NCBI GenBank assembly: GCA_016708345.1
Contig: JADJFX010000035.1
Coordinates: 348,055 to 412,054, forward strand
Origin: Candidatus Rhodoferax bjergmarkensis
GTDB taxonomy: Bacteria; Pseudomonadota; Gammaproteobacteria; Burkholderiales; Burkholderiaceae_C
DNA: 64,000 nucleotides
Direction of reading: 5' to 3'
The translations under genes and the position numbers were made by a program. The notes under the pieces were generated by a model that was not told the DNA's origin, did no database searches, and saw only the letters and a program-made list of their open reading frames with translations. Positions 42,425 through 53,858 of this stretch are shown one piece after another. How positions within the stretch are numbered: position 1 is the stretch's first letter; the number at the start of each line of letters is the position of its first letter.

Positions 42425-44103
42425 TTAATAAATGTCGTGCTGCGTGTTGTACACGTTGAACTTGCCTGTCGGTGTGATCATCTTCGGATCGGTGATCACC
42501 TTTTCAAGGCCAAAGTCTTGTCGTCATACACCACAATCGCAGACTGGTCTGTCTTGCCGCCCCACAAGGAGATCCACACTTCTGTGCCGTCCGCGCTGTA
42601 CTCTGGGTGAACGGCACGGCGCGTTGCCTTGGTAGCGGGCAAACCGGAATCCTTGGCGACGTTGATCGTCTTGAACGGTTTGGACAGGTCGCCCATCTTC
42701 CACACAGACACTGACTCAGCTGTTTCCCTTGTCAGAATTCTGAGCAGAATCAGCCCACAGATGGTTGGACTTGGGATGTGTCTTGACAAACAGGTTGCCA
42801 GGAACGTGTTTCACTTCCTGAACGACCTTCCAGTTGAACTCTTTGTATTTGGCAAACTTTTTTCTCGTCAGATGGCGTGCTGATCAAGGTCACGACATCG
42901 GCACCTGCGACCCGTCGCCCAAACCGGACCAAATGTTGGATGAACGAAGTTGGCACCACGGCCGGGATGAGGAATCTTGGCCGTAGGCACCAAAGCAGCC
43001 AGCTTGCCAGTCTTCAAGTCCACGGCAGCAATCTTGTTGGAAGCATTCGCAGCGACCAAGAAGTAACGCTTGGAAGCATCAAAACCGCCGTCATGCAGGA
43101 ATTTGGCAGAACCAATGGTGGTGGTCTTCAAATTCTCGATGTCGGAATAGTCAACCAGCAAAATTTGACCGGTTTCCTTGATGTTCACAACCCATTCAGG
43201 CTTGATCTCAGAAGCCACAATCGACGCCACGCGTGGCTCTGGATGGTATTCACCATCCACCGTCATGCCACGGGTGCTCACCACTTTGCGGGGCTTGAGA
43301 GTGTCACCGTCCATGATCACGTACTGGGGCGGCCAGTAAGAACCAGCGATGGCATAAACGTCTTCAAAGCCCTTGAACTTGAGGTATCGACCGAACGGGC
43401 GTCAAAACCAATTTTGACTTCGGCCACAACACCTGGTTTTCCATCCACAGGTCAATCAGAGACAAACGGCCATCGCGACCGATCACGTAGACATAACGTC
43501 CGGATTTGGACAAGCGCGAAATATGCACGGCATAACCGGTCTTGACAATGCTGCGAATCTCTTTGGTATCGCCATCAATCAGCGCCACTTCTCCGGTATC
43601 GCGCAAAGTGACCGAGAACATGTTCTTCAGGTTGAACTTGTTCATTTGCTTGGTTGGGCGGTCCTTGACAGGCACCATCACCTTCCAAGAATCCATCGTG
43701 TCTTTGAAGCTGTATTCTGGTGGCACATCCGGCGTGTTCTGGATGTACTTGGCCATCAACGTGAGTTCTTCCCTGGTCAGGATGTCATCAAATTGACCAT
43801 GCCGCCATCGGTACCGTAACCGATGATTTTCTCAAGACGGGATTGACCCAAAGAAAGGTGCCGCCTTCTGTTTTCTTTCCATCTTTGTCGGTTTTGGACC
43901 AATGGGGTTCCAGATTTTTACCAGTGGCACCTTTGCGCAAAACACCGTGGCAACCCGCGCAACGCTCAAAATAGATCTTTTGGCGGCTTCTTTTTCTGCC
44001 GCTGTCATGGAAGGCGCTGTCGTATTGTCTGCGCAGCCGCCGAGATCGCCATGCCGGTCAATAGAACCACTGCCGCAACGCTGGAAAGACGTGGAAACTT
44101 CAT
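42425..44103 (-). CDS. nirS: Cytochrome cd1 nitrite reductase NirS (frameshifted as read)
   Basis: It starts at 44103 with a signal peptide (MKFPRLSSVAAVVLLTGMAI). The heme-c site is FERCAGCHGVLRKGATGKNL. A run of eight-bladed-propeller d1 domain segments follows: MFSVTLRDTGEVALIDGDTK, IVKTGYAVHISRLSKSGRYV, DVYAIAGSYWPPQYVIMDGD, EYHPEPRVASIVASEIKPEW and the end FNVYNTQHDIY. It is periplasmic and reduces nitrite to nitric oxide. About six frame changes (near 44015, 43860, 43790, 43385, 42925, 42745) are needed; each piece matches NirS in order, and the total length equals that of the family (about 560 residues). No nirF, nirE or other heme-d1 biosynthesis genes are in the window. Confidence 0.9.
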
Positions 44104-44432
44104 ATTTCTGTAACTCCGTTGTACCTCACAGCCAAAACACCAGAATGGTAAGAACCCGGGCTCGTCGACGGCTGCAAAACTCGACTTGAGCGGGGTCATT
44201 ATCTATCGAAAAAACGTCCAGTTTTCCTTAATTCAGATCAATCATTACAGGGTTAACCCGGGTAATCCAAGTGGCAAAATGTCCCTCCGACTCATACGAA
44301 TTTGATTCGGCGGTACATTGCAAATCAGTCAAGCGAGCATCTTTTCCTGCAAATCGACCGCATCATTTTTGCCCCGTTTTTTTCACAAATCATTGCCCAC
44401 CCACTGCATTTTTACGACTCCAGAAGCACGCC
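44104..44432. other. Divergent intergenic region between nirS and nrdJ
   Basis: This is a 329-bp gene-free stretch between the divergent nirS and nrdJ genes. It holds an FNR-type site (listed separately) and AT-rich tracts near 44365-44400 that may belong to the nrdJ promoter. I looked for a cobalamin riboswitch before nrdJ and saw no convincing B12-box. Confidence 0.6.
44228..44241. promoter_or_regulatory. FNR/Dnr-type site upstream of nirS
   Basis: TTAAT-TCAG-ATCAA at 44228-44241 matches the consensus TTGAT-N4-ATCAA at 9 of 10 defined positions. It is centred about 131 bp before the nirS ATG. Oxygen- and NO-responsive Crp/FNR regulators control nirS in known denitrifiers. Confidence 0.6.
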
Positions 44433-47329
44433 ATGTCCCAAAAAACCACCGAACGCACAAAACCCGCCGTCACACTCGCACCGCAGCAAATCAGCGAAGA
44501 AGTTCTTATTGAGAAGTACAGCAAGGGAACTGAAAAGACCGTGTTTGAAGTGAATCAGCGTGTTGCGCGTGCCTTGGCAAAGGTCGAAGCACCGGAACAC
44601 CAAAAACAATGGAAACCAAATTTCTGCAAGCGCTGCAAAACGGATTTCTGCCGGCCGGGCGGATTCAATCGGCAGCGGGAACTGATCTTGCAGCCACGCT
44701 GATTAACTGCTTCGTGCAACCGGTTGGCGACTCCATTGCGCACGTGGAAGACGGTCATCCCGGCATCTACACCGCCCTGACCGAGGCTGCCGAGACCATG
44801 CGCCGCGGCGGCGGTGTGGGCTATGACTTTTCACGCATCCGGCCCCGTGGCTCATGGGTTGGCAGCACACAAAGCAGTGCGTCAGGTCCCGTAAGTTATA
44901 TGCGTGTTTTTTGACCGCTCTTGCGGAGACCGTTGAATCGGCAGGTGCCCGTCGGGGTGCTCAAATGGGGGTATTGCGCTGCGACCACCCCGACATTGAA
45001 GAATTCATTCACGCCAAAGACAAAGGCGATTTAAAGAACTTCAATATTTCGGTGGGCGTCAGTGATGCCTTTATGGAAGCAGTGCGCCAAGACGGCGAGT
45101 TCGCGCTGATCCACCGTGCCGAGCCGGGCGTCAGCCAAAAATCTGCGGGGGCTTATCAGGCCAAAGACACTGGTTTATGGGTCTACCGCAAGCTGCAAGC
45201 AAGAGATCTGTGGGATCAGATCATGCAGTCCACCTACGACCATGCCGAGCCTGGCGTCCTGTTCCTGGACCACATCAACCGCGACAACAATCTGTCTTAT
45301 TGCGAAACCATTGCCAGCACCAACCCCTGCGCCGAGCAACCCCTGCCGCCCTACGGTTGCTGCTGCCTTGGCTCTATCGACCTCACCCGCTTTATCACCA
45401 ACCCCTTTGAAAGCAACGCCGAGTTTGACCACGCCGCATTTGCTGAAGTGGCGCGTGTGGCCACCCGCATGTTGGACAACGTGCTTGACGTGACCGTGTG
45501 GCCCCTACCCCAACAACAAGAAGAAGCGCGCAACAAACGCCGGGTCGGACTGGGATTTACCGGTTTGGGCGACACCTTGGTGATGCTCAATTTGCGCTAC
45601 GATTCGCAAGAGGCGCGCGACATGGCCCGCAGAATTTCTGAGGTTATGCGCGACACAGCCTACGAAGCCTCTATTGAGCTGGCACGCGAGCGCGGTGCTT
45701 TTCCCTTGTTCAATGCGGATCTGTACCTGAGCGGTCAAACCTTCGCCTCACGCCTGCCATCGGCCTTGAAGGATCGCATTCGCGCCCACGGTCTTCGCAA
45801 TTCGCATTTGCTCTCGATTGCCCCTACCGGAACCATCAGTCTGGCTTTTGCCGACAACGCCAGCAATGGCATTGAGCCCGCGTTCAGCTGGAGCTACACC
45901 CGCAAAAACGCATGGCGGATGGCAGTTTCAAGGAATATGCGGTGGAAGATCACGCCTGGCGCCTGTACCGCCACCTGCGTGGCGAAAATGCGCCGCTCAC
46001 ACCGGCCTTTGTCACCGCGCTAGAAAATGAGCGCCCAAGCGCATGAGTCCATGGTGGCGGCTGTAGCCCGTACATTGATACCGCCATTTCCAAGACGGTC
46101 AACGTCCCTTTGCCGACTACCCCTATGCTGACTTTCAAAACCTGTACATGGAGGCATGGCAGTCTGGCCTGAAAGGTCTGGCCACCTACCGCCCCAACTC
46201 GGTGTTGGGATCGGTTCTGAGCGTCACCCCAAGCGCAGCGCCGGTCAGCGCAACGCCGCTGCATATCGACGGTGCCAATCACCGCTTGGCGCTCGAACGC
46301 TTGCCCGTGCCCGTGCTCTCCTCTCTACGCTGGCCCAGCCGCCCCGAACTGCCAGCCGGCAACCCCGCCTGGACCTTCATGGTGCATCATCCATTTGGCG
46401 ACTTTGCCTTGTTTGTGGGTGAATTGGCTCCTGAAGAAGGTGGTGCCCCGCAGCCTTTTGAAGTTTGGGTCAATGGCACTGACGAACCACGCGGTCTGGG
46501 CGCTCTCGCCAAAACACTGTCCATGGACTTGCGCGCGAATGACCCGGCCTGGTTGCAACTCAAACTTGACGCCTTGGCCACCGTGGCTGAAGAACACTCG
46601 TTTGAAATGCCATTCCCCCGCACGGAGAGAGCTTCGCTTGTTCCCGGCGTGGTGGCAGCCACGGCAGCGGTCATTCTGGCGCTGCGAGCAGCTCAAGGCA
46701 TTGGCTGGCAAGGACACCACCATTCCAACGCCGTTATCGACGCCATGTTCAGCCGTGGTGAGCCTCAAACTGGCCCCTCCGGCACCTTGGCTTGGTCGGT
46801 GGACGTGGACAATCCCGCCACAGGCGAAGCTTTCACCGTCACACTCAAAGAAGTGAACCTGCAAGGCCAGGACGGCGGCATTGTCACGCGACCCTGCGCA
46901 GTCGGTTTCTCCGGCAACTACCCCCGCGCGCTGGACGGACTGGCCAGACTTTTGTCACTGGACATGCGGGTGATCGACCCCGCCTGGATTGGCATGAAAC
47001 TGCGCAAGCTGCTCAACTACGCTGAACCCCTGGGCCACTTCATGGCCTTCGTGCCGGGCTTGCCCCATGGTGAGCGTCGCCAGCAAACCTGGCCGTCCAC
47101 CGTGGCCTACCTCGCACGCCTGATCATTCACCGCTACGCCATGCTCGGCGTGCTGGACGAGGAAGGTTTCCCCTTGCGCGACATGGGCGTGCTGGATGCA
47201 CCAAAAAGCCAGGGTACACCCACCACCATGGCCGGAAAAATCTGCCCCGAGTGCGGAAACCCAACCGTCATTCACAAAGACGGATGCGACTTTTGCACCG
47301 CTTGTGGTTACGTTGGGCAGTGTGGCTAA
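44433..47329 (+). CDS. nrdJ: Adenosylcobalamin-dependent (class II) ribonucleotide reductase (frameshifted as read)
   Basis: It starts at 44433 (MSQKTTERTKPAVTLAPQQI) and is about 960 residues when joined. Visible RNR parts are INCFVQPVGDSI, MRRGGGVGYDFSRIRPRGS, ASTNPCAEQPLPPYGCCCLG (active-site loop with NPCAEQ), SIAPTGTISLAFADNASNGI and EPAFSWSYTRKN. The C-terminal third has two tandem TSCPD-like modules (RGLGALAKTLSMDLRANDPA and RALDGLARLLSLDMRVIDPA) and ends in a Cys-rich zinc/redox tail (CPECG, CDFCTACG, GQCG). The frame changes near 44625, 44908 and between 45910 and 46140. It reduces ribonucleotides independently of oxygen. The stop coincides with the start of the Tn7-like end. Confidence 0.9.
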
Positions 47330-47565
47330 TTTTCATAATGCATGTGAGTTACACCATAACGTGAGAATTCGACACCATAAGCTGCGTTTTTTGCCAGCAT
47401 AAGTTGCGACTACCAGCAAAGGCTCCGAATATGTATATCTCTGGGCCTTTTTTGAGGTTACTGCGATGGGTTCTCATGGTCATCAAACCTTGAGCACTCA
47501 CGGTTTGCAACCAGAAACCAGTCAGGCCCAGAAGTCTGGGGTTGACGCATAAGCAAAAGTTGCGT
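47321..47565 (+). mobile_element. Probable Tn7-superfamily transposon end at the nrdJ 3' terminus
   Basis: A TGT at 47321 lies inside the last two codons of nrdJ. Rightwards, CATAA motifs start at 47334, 47355, 47376 and 47398 (spacing 21, 21, 22 bp), the last three as CATAACGTGAG, CATAAGCTGCG and CATAAGTTGCG, two of them preceded by ACAC. A further copy starts at 47548 (CATAAGCAAAAGTTGCG). Tn7-like ends begin with TGT and carry several 22-bp TnsB sites, and from memory Tn6022-type ends contain ACACCCATAA repeats. The 340-bp stretch 47330-47669 holds no gene. The opposite end and tns genes would lie beyond the window. This is inference from pattern. Confidence 0.6.
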
Positions 47566-47576
47566 ATTCTCACCAA

Positions 47577-47602
47577 AGTGCTCCGGCTTCGGCCGGAGCA
47601 CT
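47577..47602. terminator. Strong cUUCGg-loop hairpin
   Basis: agtgctccggcttcggccgg followed by agcact forms a stem of 11 bp capped by a UUCG tetraloop. It lies between the transposon-end array and the island's first gene. No T run follows on the plus strand, so terminator function is uncertain. Confidence 0.5.
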
Positions 47603-47669
47603 CATTTCAACTATTCCAAATTTGCTATCACAGGCAAGCCACGCCTGCCTTTTTCGAATTGACATTGCA

Positions 47670-49139
47670 ATGTTTAATATAGAGAAAATTCCGGGTATTG
47701 CATCCATCTATGGGGTTCCATGGACCAGCCGTTTGCTTGGATTGATCCTCGCAGGTTTATTCGGATCCGTTTTTCTCGGAGTGACGAGGTTCTTGGGGGT
47801 GCAAGGGCTCTATGTATCAGTAGGTTTATTTTTTACAGGAGCAGCGTTCGGCTACATCGCCTGGATGCTCTCCTGTCGAATACCTAGAAACAAGCCCGGA
47901 ATGATTGGGATCGCTCTTGCAATAAAAACAGAAACTCAAGAAGAACAACGCCGCATTCGTGCGGACTTTATCCAAGAGATCGGCCGATGCCTTGGCAAAA
48001 CGAATCCGCTCATCCCTTCTACGTCTATGAAATCCCAGGGCATCTCGCTCCTGATATCAATGACATTGAAGGAGCAGGAAAATTCCTTAGTAAATCCCGT
48101 GGTCACCTCTTACTATGGGGCAGCATCCGAACTCGAAGCAAGTCAAAAGTCGAGACTTATTGCTTGAAGCTAGAGGGCGTCGTTACACATTCAATAATTG
48201 AATATGAGAGGAGCAGAGCTTTTTCGAAGGACATGCGCCTTGCGATACCGGAAAAAACCGAGATTACATTGGCAAACGAACTACGTGGATTTGAGAGCAC
48301 ATCTCAAACAATATCCTTTGGGTCTCAATACATCGTTGCGATAGCGGCTGCGATTTCCGGAGACTGGATTTTCTCGGAAGCGCTATTTGCTTGAATTGCA
48401 GAGACGAATTGGCAAGACATCACCAGTCAGGAATCGCAAGGCCAAAACGAAAATAAAACCGTCAGACAAGACCGAGTTACAAAAATTGGTTTCTCAGCGC
48501 CTAGCAGAGGTCTGCCTTGCTCATTGCCATTGGTCGATTCAGCAATGGCAAAAAAATAAAACGGACACCGCCATGCTCGTACGTGCGGAGGTTTCGCTTG
48601 AGAATCACCGCAACGTGATGGATCGAGTCGAAAACCATGCTTATTGGATAAACAAGGCATTGCTTGAGGTCTCCCTGCGCAGGGACATTGTGGCTGCCGA
48701 ACGCATGCTAATCAAATGTCGCGCCGCAGCAATTAACGATCCGACATGGCGTTTATCCCTCGCTTTCATCAGCGTATTAAAGGGTAAAGTCATAGAGGCG
48801 ATCAACCTTTATGACGCTGCTTTAGAACGACATGTCCCCGCTGACATGCTAATGAACATCGAAGACTACGTCCAATGGTGGTTAAACACACATGATGGCC
48901 CACCAGCGCTTTATCTTTTGTCCGCCATGCTAAATGCACACGGGAAATGCGATAGGCACCTCGCTTTGACAGACTTAACCACCTTTGAAGCATTGGCACC
49001 GCCTATTGACGCTGAGCTAAAACTGCGAGTTTCCACCCTTCGAACAGAACTTGAGTTGCCGGATTCATCAGGTAACGACATCAAATACGAATCAAAAAAC
49101 ACAAATAGTGCTCAAGTTGGAGTTTGGGCCACAGCATAA
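47670..49139 (+). CDS. Unrecognised protein: two membrane helices plus helical-repeat (TPR-like) C-terminus (frameshifted as read)
   Basis: It starts at 47670 (MFNIEKIPGIASIYGVPWTS). Two adjacent membrane helices lie at about 17-60 (RLLGLILAGLFGSVFLGV and YVSVGLFFTGAAFGYIAWML). A cytosolic alpha/beta part follows (HPFYVYEIPGHLAPDINDIE), then a long helical C-terminus resembling TPR repeats (AYWINKALLEVSLRRDIVAA, WRLSLAFISVLKGKVIEAIN). The frame changes near 47990 and 48385; joined, it is about 490 residues. I recognise no family. It lies alone between the transposon-like end and brxL, convergent with the BREX operon, and its composition is more AT-rich than the flanking chromosome. A defence role is a guess from position only. 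Confidence 0.6.
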
Positions 49140-49186
49140 TTTCCCGCTCATATCACCAAACTTCCAATATAAATACAAAATGACAA

Positions 49187-51234
49187 CTATTCCACTCCCA
49201 GCGCCTTAAACACCGCATCCACCGGATCCGAGTAAAAGCTGGTTTGAAACTTGGCAAACAACTCGCCTGGCACGGTCGCAATGTCAACCACGCTGGACAT
49301 CGGCAGCAGGATGCGCTTGGCACCAGCATCAAACGCCACCTGCATGCACTCCGCTAGGTTACGCACCTGCACAACGGTTCCGCCCAAACTCATGTCGCCC
49401 ATCACCGCCAACTGCGACTGCACTGGCTTGGCCAGCGCCGCCGAGCATAGAGCGATAAAGCTGGCCAACGTCAGTGCCTGTGGGGCACCGCTGTTTTGCA
49501 GCTCGACCAAGTGGGTGTGAAAATCCCGCTCCCCCGGCTTGATGGAGGCACTCACCCTGGATGAGTTGGCTTTGAAATAGTCAAACGCCACCCGCACCGC
49601 TTCCCGCGGGGCGACTCCTGAGACGTTCGCTTTACCCGTGCCCGGAATGGACTGAATCTCCAGCCGGTAGATGCCGGGCATCTCGCTGGTGCCCATGCTG
49701 ATGGTGTGCAGTGTGCCGGGACTCAGGCGCCTTCTGGCACCAGTGCGCCACCTGGACTGCTCCGGCACGGTCACAAAACGCTCCACGCCATCTTCCAGGT
49801 CGATGTAGCTGAAGTGGACGTCGTAAAACTCCATGCCGCCAATTTTCTTGAGCTGCTCCTTCACTCGCCGGCGTGTTTCCAACGCGTATACCAAACATTT
49901 ACGAACAGAATCTTTGGTGTACTCGCCGTTAGGGCAGACCAATTTGAGCAAGCCTGACGTCGTGCGACGAACCGCAATGGTGTCGCGCTGGTTCAGGTTG
50001 TTGCCAAGTTTGAAGAATTTGTCAATGGCATCCGCAAAGCTCTGCTTGCGCATTTCGCGCAAGTATTCCGCCAGGTAGTCAACAATCAGGCCGTACTGGT
50101 TGGTAAAAAACTCTGGCCGCATCTTGGGGATCTCCCAACCTGGCACGTAAGCATGAAAGCGATCAAAGAAAGCCGAATCAATCATCGCTTCTGGAAATGG
50201 CGCCAGCAGGTGCGAGGTCTTGACCAATGATTCGACGCTTTGATTGATGTTGCCGACAAACACCATGGCGGCGCTGGCATTGATGGACTCACGGCCCCGA
50301 CTGAACGAGCCGGAAGCCATGTAGTCCTTCATGATTTGAACGCCGTCATGGTCTTTGAAGTTGATGCCTGCCACCTCATCAAAGGCCACCACATCCCACA
50401 GGCCGACCAAGCCCACTTTGCGCGCGCCCATGTTGTAGAACAGGTTGGCAACTGTGGTTTGGCCGCCCGACACCAAAATACTGTTCGGGCTGATTTCTTT
50501 GTAAATGTGGCTTTTGCCGGTGCCTCGCGGGCCAAGCTCGCAAAAGTTGTAGTTGTTTTCCACCAGTGGCACCATGCGCGCCAACAGGTGCCACTTGACC
50601 CGCTCTTTGAAGTGGCTGGGCTCCATGCCTGTCGAGCGAATCAGCGCATCAATCCACTCCTCATCAGTGAAAGACTTGCGCGCTTCAAACAAAGCGCTCA
50701 TGTCCATGTTGGGCATCTGGATCGGCTTGAGCTCGGTTACCGCAAAAGGTGACCCCTTCTGATCTTCCTCAAAGTGGTACTTCAGGGTGACGATGCACCA
50801 GATGCCACCCACCAACAGCTTTTCAAACTGGCGCACATAGGTGTCGGAAATTTCAGCATTTTTGACACCCAGGTTCGACAGCAATGCTTCATACACATCC
50901 CGCTTTTCATTGAGCTTGACGGTAACCTTGTCGATCACTTTGTAGGTGCCACTCTCGCGCACCTTGGACTTGACCTTCTCCGCTTCATCCGGGCGTACAT
51001 AGTTTTCCGTCAGGATGCGCTTGACGTTGACCAGTCCGTTCTGAATAACCGCCTCGTCATTGCTGGCCAGTACATGCCCAGCAAATACTCCAGCACATAG
51101 ACTGGAACATTCGCACCCTCTTTGATTAATTTGGTCAGATCCTTGCGCACCACCTTTCCTGCAAAGTGGGTGTTCAACAAAGTATCCAAGCTGGTGTCAG
51201 GCAGCGCTTCAGGGGTTAATTGAGATTGCGTCAT
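49187..51234 (-). CDS. brxL: BREX Lon-like ATPase BrxL (one frameshift as read)
   Basis: It starts at 51234 (MTQSQLTPEALPDTSLDTLL), with LTKLIKEGANVPVYVLEYLL. The frame changes near 51065 and continues in the long frame from KVIDKVTVKLNEKRDVYEAL. The AAA+ core has Walker A GPRGTGKSHIYKE (near 233), Walker B VGLWDVVAFDEVAGI and a sensor VGNINQS. A Lon-protease-like C-terminal domain follows (LVELQNSGAPQALTLASFIA; VMGDMSLGGTVV). It is about 680 residues, as in type 1 BREX. BrxL is the last gene of that system and contributes to phage exclusion. It lies 9 bp after pglZ. Inserting one base at TACTGGCC restores the frame. Confidence 0.93.
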
Positions 51235-51243
51235 GTCAAATGA

Positions 51244-53858
51244 TTAAAAGTCGTTGCCAAAGGCCAAATCCACTTTGATGGGCAGGCGCAGCACTTCCAC
51301 CTTGCTGACGGCATCGCGCATGACCAGGTCATAGCGCTTGTGTGGGTCATGCGCACCAGCCAGCACAGTCAACAAAACGGAACGTTTTCGCTCCTCCAGC
51401 AATTGTGAAGTACTGTCAAACGTAATGGACTGTTCATTGCTGATGGGCTGGTCACCATTCGATCCATCTCGCAAGGAAACCACCACGGAACGGGCCAATA
51501 CCCGCTCAGAGACCGCATCTGTTTGAATGAACTCAAAACGCTGGGTGTTGGTGACCACCTTGTTTACAGCACCCAGCAGACTAACACTCACGTATTTGGT
51601 CTTGGCATGGTCCGCCTCGCTCTCGCGCACCGTGATGACCGGCACCACAACCTCTTGCGGCATGGCGCTGCCATGAACAAAACGCGCGCCACCAGCAAAA
51701 TGAAAGCGGCTGGCACCTTTGGGCACCCAGAAATCAAGACTTCCCTCCGGCGTGGTGCCGGCCGTCACTGCGGTATTGCCGGACCCAGGGCTTTGGGTGT
51801 TGCACCCAGATTGCGCCCAATCAAGTAGCGCTTCGGCCTTCAAGGTTCCAGCGGGTTTATCGTCCAGCGTGGACTTGTCCGAATCATCCAGCGCCGACTC
51901 CTGGTACATAAATCCATGATCCGCCGTGACCAGCACGGTCGAGCCGTTGAGTGAATTGATGATGAAACCCAGTACGTTGGCGAGATCCTGCACTGTCAGC
52001 GCCGCCGCCTCAAAAGTTTTAGTCTCCGACGCCTGCTTGTCACCCGTCATATCGATGCGGTCGTGGTAAATGTATATCAAGCGCTTTTCTCGCACCAACT
52101 CCCGGCCCTTGTCTTTGCCCAGTCCCATCAAGTCCTCGGCTTTGACCGCGATGCCACCAAATTTTATGAGGTGCTCTCCACGCTGTTCCAAGGTGGCCAC
52201 AGGATGCCCATCCGCCAACACATCCAGATTGGAACTCTCTTTGTATGCCAGCGTTTGGTGCGGCAGCAGCGCCGCCATGCCCAGCGCGGTGTAACTTGGC
52301 AAGACACCCAGCATGCCATCCAGCGATGCCTTGAAGCGGCTCTTGCTATTGATCTGCAGCACCAGCTCCTGAGCGACTTCGAACCGGAATGCGTCCGAAA
52401 TCAAAACAAACACCCGTTTCAGCCCGCCCTCAAACAAGGGCAACACTTTGCGCTCAAAAAAAGCCTGTTGCGGCGTCACCTCGGGCAGCTTCCAGTGGGT
52501 GAGCAAGCCCTGTGGCCCCTCCATTACTTTGGCCCAAGCGGCGCTTAACTGCGGGATATACCAGCCTGAATACACACCCTCAATGGTTTCTCGAAGCTCA
52601 TGCAACACGGCCCAGCCGGTGGGCTCCACCGCGTCGGCCGCGGTGTGAAAGTGTCGGTACAGTTGGTCAAAGCGATATAGCTCATCGCGATATTGGGCAA
52701 AAGCAGTTCCAGCATCTGCAAAACTAAATCCTGCAGCGTGGGCTGCTTTCAGGGTAAAGAAGTCAGCTGCGGCAGTCAACGCGTCGTAGCACGCCGCCAA
52801 GGCACGGGTACGCTCATTGGCGCTGGCAAGCAAAGGATTGGCCCAATGACCTTCGCGCCGACGTGCCATCAGCATGCGCACCACGTCCATGTTGGCACCA
52901 GCGCCGGCAACGATGCGCTTTTTGAGGTCTTGCACCACCCGCAACTCAACGTCTTCAAACGTCATACATTCCAGCAATTGCTCAGCTGATTGGCTTGACA
53001 ACAAGCTCACCAAGTTCAACTCATGGGCCACGGCCTGCGCCAAAATGTTGTAACTGCCAAACTGCGCAATGTCAGAGCGCCACCGTGCAACAAAAACGGA
53101 TGCATTGGCAGCCAGTGTTCGATCCGGCAACACAAAATGGGCCAACTGCCTTGGTGCATCCCCCAGTAGTCCACGGCAAAAGTCGGTCACCAAGATTCGC
53201 ACCAATAAATCGCGCAAATTGGGCTCGGCATCAACATATCCCAGCTGCATTTGCACCAGCGACCAAAACGCGGGAGTCAAATCATTTGTAGCAATGTCCA
53301 GCCAGGCCTTGGGTTGCCCCGCCAGATCTGCAGTGCCATCAGCCACCATGGCCCCATAAAGCCGCTGCAACATGGCAAACAGTTCCGGCTGATCGGCTCT
53401 GCACAGCACAGCCAGCATCTTTCGATCCAGATCCGGGGCGGTATCACCAGGAAGCACCAAGCGTTTCAAACGATCTACCCGATCTTTGGCACGCAAAAAC
53501 TTTGCGCGGTCCTTCAAATGCTGCCTCAAGCCCAAGGTGGTCAACCCCAAATCCTCCAACAAAATGGATGTGGAGTCAGCACGAAACAATTTACTGCGCA
53601 GGCGCACATCCAGCAACCAGTCTTTGGTCGGCTCCGGCTCCGGCTTGTTGCTGTACACCAGCCAACGCTGATTGGGGGTGCGCTCCAGATCAAGCTTTAC
53701 GCGCAATGCGGGTGCTTCATCCAGGCGGACCAGCTGCACGCCATCAAGGTTCAGGCTTTCCAGTGCATTGACAAATTCAGCGTCCACGTCGTGCCAGAAC
53801 ACTACAGAGTGGGTTGTGAACAAGGATGCCAGACCTCAGAAATTCTTTGATTACTCAT
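51244..53858 (-). CDS. pglZ: BREX alkaline-phosphatase-superfamily protein PglZ (one frameshift as read)
   Basis: The real start is probably the ATG at 53858 (MSNQRISE), with a one-base break near 53830. The main frame then runs LFTTHSVVFWHDVDAEFVNA to the stop at 51244, giving about 870 residues. The PglZ core has VFVLISDAFRFEVAQELVLQ, LPSYTALGMAALLPH and STVLVTADHGFMYQESAL, which carry the metal-binding Asp/His residues of the phosphatase fold. It is required in all BREX types; its enzymatic target is not settled. Its ATG overlaps the stop of the small ORF upstream as ATGA. brxL follows. Confidence 0.93.

Noticed and set aside
44240..44432. Cobalamin riboswitch before nrdJ
   Set aside because: No convincing B12-box or conserved riboswitch core was seen; such switches usually control cobalamin-independent enzymes or transport genes.
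35180..47000. Programmed frameshifting or real pseudogenes
   Set aside because: There are too many sites in unrelated genes, without consistent slippery signals, and they include hemH; sequence error is simpler.
47418..47453. Terminator from aaaggc/gccttt after nrdJ
   Set aside because: The stem is only 6-7 bp with a loop over 20 nt; it is too weak to list as a feature.
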